NCBI GenBank assembly: GCA_002159155.1
Contig: LZRQ01000067.1
Span: 1-15,569 of the forward strand
Reading direction: 5' to 3'
Length of the DNA: 15,569 nt
Source: Firmicutes bacterium ZCTH02-B6
GTDB taxonomy: Bacteria > Bacillota > Limnochordia > Limnochordales > ZCTH02-B6
Shown piece after piece: positions 12,356 through 15,569 of this stretch (position 1 is the stretch's first letter; each line of letters opens with the position of its first letter). The position numbers and the translations under genes are program-made. The notes beneath the pieces were generated by a model that was given only the letters and a program-made list of their open reading frames with translations, did not search any database and was not told where the DNA came from.

Positions 12356-12763
12356 CTACTGCACCTCCCGCACCGCGGCGTCCCTCTCCAGCTCCAGCTG
12401 GAGTTGGCCGATGAGCTGATCCACCCACGGGCCGCGGTCATACGCCCGAGCTCGCTGCAAGATCGAGACGGCCCGCCGGATGAGCGAGGCTCGCACCTGG
12501 CGCCGCTCCTCGTCACCGGCGATGATGTAGTATCCCGGCGGGCGGCTGGTGGTGCTACCGATGGGCACCCGGTGCACTTCCACCAGCCGCTTCACCACAT
12601 CCCGCACGTACCGCTCGTCCAGTCCGGTCATAGCGGCCAGGGAGGGGGCGCTCAGCGCACGGGCCCGGCCCCGCCGCCCGGCCAGGGCGTCAAGCACCCG
12701 CTGTTCGTCGCCGTTCAGCCGTGGAAATTCAAGGCTCAACTGCAGCACTTGGTTCACGGCCAT
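12356..12763 (-). CDS. Winged-helix early protein, function unknown
   Basis: The product is 135 residues from the ATG at 12763. The start MAVNQVLQLSLEFPRLN is followed by a winged helix: DEQRVLDALAGRRG (helix 1), ALSAPSLAAMTGLDERYVRD (helix-turn-helix, about residues 37-57), VVKRLVEVHRVPIGST (helix and wing), RPPGYYII (wing strand). A C-terminal helical region of about 45 residues (VRASLIRRAVSILQRARA onward) may dimerise. This is a DNA-binding layout found in phage regulators and replication helpers. I cannot name a family. GGGAG lies close to the ATG, and a GTG two codons further gives better spacing, so either start is possible. It lies between the zinc-ribbon gene and the GemA gene. Confidence 0.68.
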   Translation of the reverse strand: MAVNQVLQLSLEFPRLNGDEQRVLDALAGRRGRARALSAPSLAAMTGLDERYVRDVVKRLVEVHRVPIGSTTSRPPGYYIIAGDEERRQVRASLIRRAVSILQRARAYDRGPWVDQLIGQLQLELERDAAVREVQ

Positions 12764-12783
12764 CGCTCCCTGATGCGTCCCCG

Positions 12784-12993
12784 CTAATTCAGCTTGGCCC
12801 GGTCCGCCAGGCGGGCTCGCAGCCAGCGCCCCAGGCCCAGCCCGGGCCGAGGACCGGGTTGGGCCGTCACCGAAACCATTACCCCGTGTCCGCACTCGCG
12901 GCACCACCAATTGGTCCGCTGGCGCCACCGCGTCGGCTTCATGGGCTCCATCGGCTTGTGACAAGAGAAGCAGTGCACCTCGACGTGCAGCAC
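12784..12993 (-). CDS. Small zinc-ribbon protein
   Basis: The product is 69 residues from a GTG start at 12993. Two cysteine pairs, CFSC (residues 8-11) and CREC (31-34), separated by a 19-residue loop rich in basic and aromatic residues, form a zinc-ribbon signature. The second half is a short strand (GVMVSVTA), then a proline-glycine-rich, basic tail ending RLADRAKLN. Such ribbons bind nucleic acids or proteins; in early phage operons they are often small regulators. The exact role is unknown. GGAGG lies 7 bases upstream of the chosen GTG, which places the start much shorter than the open frame to 13053. Gam ends 26 bases upstream. Confidence 0.66.
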   Translation of the reverse strand: MLHVEVHCFSCHKPMEPMKPTRWRQRTNWWCRECGHGVMVSVTAQPGPRPGLGLGRWLRARLADRAKLN

Positions 12994-13019
12994 AGGCCGA
13001 CCTCCTTCAGCGCCTCCGC

Positions 13020-13526
13020 TCACGCGCTCTTGGACACGGATTCCCGGTTCCAATCGAACCAGAAGACGTCCTCGATCTTGCGCCGAGCGCCTACGGCCTT
13101 CAGTTCCTCGTCGGTCAGCTGCGCCATGACGTCTTTGTTCGGCGTCTCTTTCACGTTGATGCAGTGGTGCAGACCCCGCTCCTTCAATGCAGCGAGGGTG
13201 TCGGCGACCTTGCGGATCACGATGGACGTAGCCCGGCGCAGACCAACCTCCCCATGGGTCAGCTGGCGGCTGCGGCCGTCCAGCTCGTCCCAGCGATGGC
13301 GCACAAACTGCTCCATCTCCTTGGCCAGCTGATTGCGGGTTTGCACCAGAGGGCCAGCCTTGGCCTCCAGCTCCTCCCGCAGTTGGTTGATGCGCCGGGT
13401 GTACTCAGCCTCCAGGGCCTCGATCTCCAGCGTCAGCTCACCATACTGGCGCAAGGCCTGATCGACATCTTCCCAGCTCTGCAGCGTAGACCGCTGCTGA
13501 ACCGCCTTGACGCTCACTCTCGCCAT
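13020..13526 (-). CDS. gam: Gam-type host-nuclease inhibitor, DNA-end-binding protein
   Basis: The product is 168 residues, close to Mu Gam (about 174). It begins MARVSVKAVQQ, then the family motif SWEDVDQALRQYGELTLEIE (about residues 16-35), a long coiled coil (EAEYTRRINQLREELEAKAG onward), GEVGLRRATSIVIRKVADT (about 92-110), LAALKERGLHHCINVKETPN, KDVMAQLTDEEL, and the final VFWFDW. This is the PF07352 Gam family, related to the Ku fold. Gam binds double-strand DNA ends as a dimer and shields them from host RecBCD/AddAB-type exonucleases. The ATG at 13526 follows AAAGGAGC. The open frame reaches 13628, but only this start has a ribosome site. A 179-base gap with strong hairpins lies upstream. 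Confidence 0.93.
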   Translation of the reverse strand: MARVSVKAVQQRSTLQSWEDVDQALRQYGELTLEIEALEAEYTRRINQLREELEAKAGPLVQTRNQLAKEMEQFVRHRWDELDGRSRQLTHGEVGLRRATSIVIRKVADTLAALKERGLHHCINVKETPNKDVMAQLTDEELKAVGARRKIEDVFWFDWNRESVSKSA

Positions 13527-13652
13527 GCTCTCGCTCCTTTCTGGATGATGCGGATGATGAAGGGCGAACGGCGCCAAAATTGCCACCACGGGCGCCGGTA
13601 TCCCACACCGATCAGCAGGGCGACGCACCCCCTTTTCGCGGATTCACCGTCC

Positions 13653-13688
13653 AGCACAACACCCAAACCGCTGTTTGGGGGCTGTGCT
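13653..13688 (-). other. Long hairpin in the gap upstream of gam
   Basis: Two 16-base arms, 13653-13668 and 13673-13688, pair with one wobble and one mismatch around a 4-base loop (AGCG on the minus strand). The inner CCCAAAC/GTTTGGG is perfect over 7 bases and the outer AGCACA/TGTGCT over 6. No T-run follows, so it is not a canonical terminator. The stem shares three bases with the next hairpin, so the two would compete. Confidence 0.6.
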
Positions 13689-13705
13689 CGGCGGTGAAGC
13701 CGAGC
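13686..13705 (-). other. Hairpin directly after the winged-helix stop codon
   Basis: GCTCGGC and GCCGAGC form a perfect 7-base-pair stem with a 6-base loop, immediately after the TAA of the winged-helix gene at 13706. It overlaps the larger downstream hairpin by three bases. It may be an mRNA 3'-end or attenuation element between the transposition genes and gam. Confidence 0.5.
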
Positions 13706-13951
13706 TTACGCCGTCCGGGCCTTGGCGCCGGCGGCCTGGCGGGAATCCGTCGTAAACCTCCCGTCGGCGGTTTCCCACGCCAGCCCGTCCCGCACGAGCC
13801 GCCGGCACGAGGCCTCCGCCATGCGCAGCCGGACCTCAGGAGTCACCCGGCGCCGCAGCCGCAGGCGCTTGGCGATCTCCTCGACCCGCATGGGCCGGCG
13901 GGCCTTCACCAGTACCCGCAGAACCCGGTCATCTCTCAGAAGGCCCGCCAT
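13706..13951 (-). CDS. Small winged-helix protein
   Basis: The product is 81 residues, basic and arginine-rich. A helix-turn-helix is visible: LLRDDRVLRVLVKARRPMRV (helix 1), EEIAKRLRLRRRVTPEVRLR (helix 2 and recognition helix), EASCRRLVRDGLAW (helix 4) and ETADGRFTT (wing strand). This is a winged helix of the small DNA-binding type. It may be a regulator or a replication helper in the early operon; no family can be named. The ATG follows GAGGTGAG by 6 bases, and the start overlaps the end of the membrane peptide gene by 23 bases. Two hairpins follow its stop codon. Confidence 0.72.
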   Translation of the reverse strand: MAGLLRDDRVLRVLVKARRPMRVEEIAKRLRLRRRVTPEVRLRMAEASCRRLVRDGLAWETADGRFTTDSRQAAGAKARTA

Positions 13952-14126
13952 CGGCGCTCACCTCGCTATCTGACGCCGGGGCGGCCGGCCGGGCGCTGAG
14001 AAACATCCTCTCCGCCGCCTCGTCGGCCCGGGCGCCGGCGGCCAGGATGGCCGCCAGCAGGAACCCTCCAGCCGCCCCGATCCACGCACCAATTGCAAAC
14101 GCCGCCAGAACGGCCCAGCTCGGCAT
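13929..14126 (-). CDS. Small single-helix membrane protein
   Basis: The product is 65 residues. One transmembrane helix spans about residues 4-31 (AVLAAFAIGAWIGAAGGFLL and on to AAILAAG) with small residues at regular spacing (GxxxG-like). The tail is short and polar, with RADEAAERMF then a proline-alanine-serine stretch. Small one-helix proteins of this type occur in early regions of other Firmicutes prophages, where they are annotated DUF3789 or left unnamed. Function is unknown. The ATG is 12 bases after the MuB-like stop with GAGGAGGGGG upstream, so it is translated with its neighbours. Confidence 0.68.
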   Translation of the reverse strand: MPSWAVLAAFAIGAWIGAAGGFLLAAILAAGARADEAAERMFLSARPAAPASDSEVSADGGPSER

Positions 14127-14138
14127 GCCGCCCCCTCC

Positions 14139-15080
14139 TCAAGCCGTCAGGTAAGCGGTGGCCCCCAGGATGTGTTCAGGGCCCACCGGCACCCCCTGGC
14201 TCCTGGCAAAGTTGGCCGCGAACACCCACGTCTTGACCATGCCCCGCAGCCCCTGGCCCTGGTTGGCGGCCTCGTGGAGCAGGCGAAGGGATTCCTCACT
14301 CAGGCCGTAGCCGGCAAAGATCTGCCGCACGTCCTCGGCGCTCACGTGAGGTTGAAGACGCCTCCTGATTCCGACGCGGCTGTAGAACTGGGCAAAGTCC
14401 GACTGGCTGCGGCCGCGGAGTTGTGCGAAGAAGTCGTCGCTGCCGGCGAACACCATGCCCACCGCGCTGTCGTCGTGGATGGCCCGCAGCGTGTCGATGG
14501 CTTTGGCGGACAGGTGCTGCGCCTCGTCGATGACGATGAGTTTACCGGTCCCCCGGAGAGCAGCGGAAATCGCCTTGCGCAGGCGGCGGGCCGAGCCCAT
14601 GAGCTTGACGCCGCACGCCGCCGCCAGTTCCTCCAGGATTGCCTTCATGCTGGTGAGGGTGGGGTCCGCCGTGACGATGACGGTATCGGGGTGCTCACTC
14701 TGGTACTTCCGGATGCTCATGGTCTTGCCCAGGCCGGCGTCTCCGTGAATGATGCCGATGGTCCGGTTTTCGTGGGCGTACTGGCAAACAGCCAGCACCT
14801 CCCGGGCCGCCTGGGTCTCCGCGTAGGGCGGCGGCTCGGGCGCCGCCATCTGCGCCTGCAGCTTGTCCAGGCCGTAATTGATGAGTCGCAGGCTCTCCTC
14901 GACGTTGCCGGCGTAGGTGCCGGCCAACACCTGCGAGAACCGCGCGGGGCTGATGCCAATGCTCCGGGCGAGAGAGGACTGGCTCTCCTTGGTGCGTTCC
15001 AGGTACTCCCGGACCCGCTCCCGCGTCGCTTCCAACAAGTCTTGCACGTCGTGTGCCGTTGTTTCCGCTGCCAAAGCCAT
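14139..15080 (-). CDS. MuB-like AAA+ ATPase, transposition target selection
   Basis: The product is 313 residues, like MuB (about 312). An N-terminal helix-turn-helix (SSLARSIGISPARFSQVLAG, residues 35-54) is followed by the ATPase: Walker A GDAGLGKT (113-120), Walker B LIVIDEAQHL (181-190), sensor 1 around VFAGSDD (210-216), and basic residues in FYSRVGIRRRLQ (232-243) that may include the arginine finger. A small helical domain closes the protein. MuB forms ATP-dependent filaments on target DNA, delivers the target to the transposase, and helps give target immunity by its removal near MuA-bound ends. The ATG follows an ideal GGAGGTGA by 6 bases. It lies 24 bases after the transposase-like stop, the same order as Mu A-B. 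Confidence 0.93.
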   Translation of the reverse strand: MALAAETTAHDVQDLLEATRERVREYLERTKESQSSLARSIGISPARFSQVLAGTYAGNVEESLRLINYGLDKLQAQMAAPEPPPYAETQAAREVLAVCQYAHENRTIGIIHGDAGLGKTMSIRKYQSEHPDTVIVTADPTLTSMKAILEELAAACGVKLMGSARRLRKAISAALRGTGKLIVIDEAQHLSAKAIDTLRAIHDDSAVGMVFAGSDDFFAQLRGRSQSDFAQFYSRVGIRRRLQPHVSAEDVRQIFAGYGLSEESLRLLHEAANQGQGLRGMVKTWVFAANFARSQGVPVGPEHILGATAYLTA

Positions 15081-15104
15081 CTGTGGTCACCTCCGCGTTG
15101 TGTG

Positions 15105-15569
15105 TCACTTAACCGATCGCAGCACGGGGCCGGCCGGCTTCTCCGCCGGGGCAGCACTCCGGCCCATGCCGCTCTTGACCCATGCGTCCATCTGCGCCAC
15201 GATGTCCGCCACCCGGCTGTCGGCTCCGACAGCCCGCAGCGTGCGCCCGGCCAGCGCGGCAGCCGCCGCCTCCCGGGCACGAGCCGCAGCCTCCTGGGCC
15301 GCCGCCTCTTCCTTGGCTCGCGCCACCTCCTTCGCCGCCTGCCGCAGCGCCGGATCGACCGGATGAATCTGGGTCACGCGGCGGGCAGCTGGCTTCGCGG
15401 CCTGCTCCTCTTCCCGCCGGCGCCGGCCGGCTTCGATCCGGGTGCCGAGGATAAACGCCTCATCCAACTGCTCCAGCTCCCGGCGCTTTTCGACCAACTC
15501 TTTGCGCAGTCGGGCCCGCTGCCGGTGGATGGCCTTGGCTTCATCGACGCTGCCGATGGTCCCCAAGGC
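15105..15569 (-). CDS. C-terminal end of MuA-type transposase (partial)
   Basis: The frame is open to the right edge, giving the last 154 residues of a longer protein. The visible part starts ALGTIGSVDEAKAIHRQRAR, then a charged helix (LRKELVEKRRELEQLDEAFI), a basic segment (RRRREEEQ), an alanine- and glutamate-rich helix (about residues 75-105), and an end rich in small residues (KSGMGRSAAPAEKPAG). This suits the C-terminal domain III of Mu-type transposases, the part that contacts MuB and the ClpX unfoldase. The catalytic DDE core would lie outside the window. The strongest evidence is context: it lies immediately before the MuB-like gene. A TTG at 15566 could mimic a start, but with no ribosome site this is only the edge of the frame. 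Confidence 0.75.
   Translation of the reverse strand, partial: ALGTIGSVDEAKAIHRQRARLRKELVEKRRELEQLDEAFILGTRIEAGRRRREEEQAAKPAARRVTQIHPVDPALRQAAKEVARAKEEAAAQEAAARAREAAAAALAGRTLRAVGADSRVADIVAQMDAWVKSGMGRSAAPAEKPAGPVLRSVK

Noticed and set aside
12355..12516. Upstream extension of the GemA protein
   Set aside because: It overlaps the winged-helix gene in another frame; the GTG at 12354 has a proper ribosome site and begins the family match.
12764..12964. Upstream extension of the winged-helix protein at 12356-12763
   Set aside because: It runs across the zinc-ribbon gene in another frame and is low-complexity, without a ribosome site.
13527..13628. Upstream extension of Gam
   Set aside because: The added 34 residues are not part of the Gam family, and AAAGGAGC lies right before the ATG at 13526.
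1..15569. CRISPR arrays, tRNA or rRNA genes, insertion sequences and phage attachment ends
   Set aside because: I saw no regularly spaced repeats, cloverleaf-like genes, rRNA sequence or IS ends. The phage ends should lie beyond both window edges.

Overview
The window holds most of the left two-thirds of a Mu-like transposable prophage. Every supported gene lies on the minus strand, so the phage reads from right (about 15.5 kb) to left (base 1). GC content is high apart from one gap. Most genes have a strong purine-rich Shine-Dalgarno (GGAGGTGA or AAGGAGG), GTG starts are common, and many genes overlap by 1 to 40 bases. The lysis cassette looks like that of Gram-positive phages. I infer a high-GC, possibly thermophilic, Firmicutes-type host such as a Symbiobacterium, Thermaerobacter or Limnochordia relative. 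No host gene is present to confirm this.

Early region (15569 to 11604): the C-terminal end of the MuA-type transposase, cut by the window edge; the MuB-like AAA+ target-selection ATPase; a one-helix membrane peptide; a small winged-helix protein; a strong hairpin pair; the Gam-type DNA-end-binding protein; a zinc-ribbon protein; a second winged-helix protein; a GemA/gp16 (DUF1018) protein; and a Mor-family activator. An intrinsic terminator at 11528-11554 follows Mor. These genes cover replicative transposition, protection of DNA ends, and the switch to late expression.

Lysis region (11511 to 9852): a GH108 endolysin, a holin-like membrane protein, a signal-peptide protein of unknown function, and a membrane-anchored coiled-coil protein.

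Packaging and head region (9852 to 2787): a winged-helix protein, small terminase (gp27/DUF3486), large terminase (gp28), portal (gp29/DUF935), head morphogenesis protein (gpF), a 216-base non-coding gap of about 50% GC, protease with an internal scaffold start (gpI/gpZ), a DUF2190-type capsid accessory protein, and the major capsid protein (gpT).

Connector and tail start (2769 to 1): a FluMu_N/gp35-like protein, gp36 (DUF1320), a gpG-type virion morphogenesis protein, a DUF1834/gp37-like protein, a small hypothetical protein, and the N-terminal part of a DUF2586 tail-sheath protein. The tail indicates a contractile (myovirus) particle.

Neither phage end, the repressor, nor the tail tube, tape measure, baseplate and fibre genes are in the window. 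The overall system is a known type. The points most worth a second look are the terminator, dyad and candidate promoter between Mor and the endolysin, the non-coding gap at the site where Mu carries its strong gyrase site, the internal scaffold start, and the exported protein in the lysis cassette.
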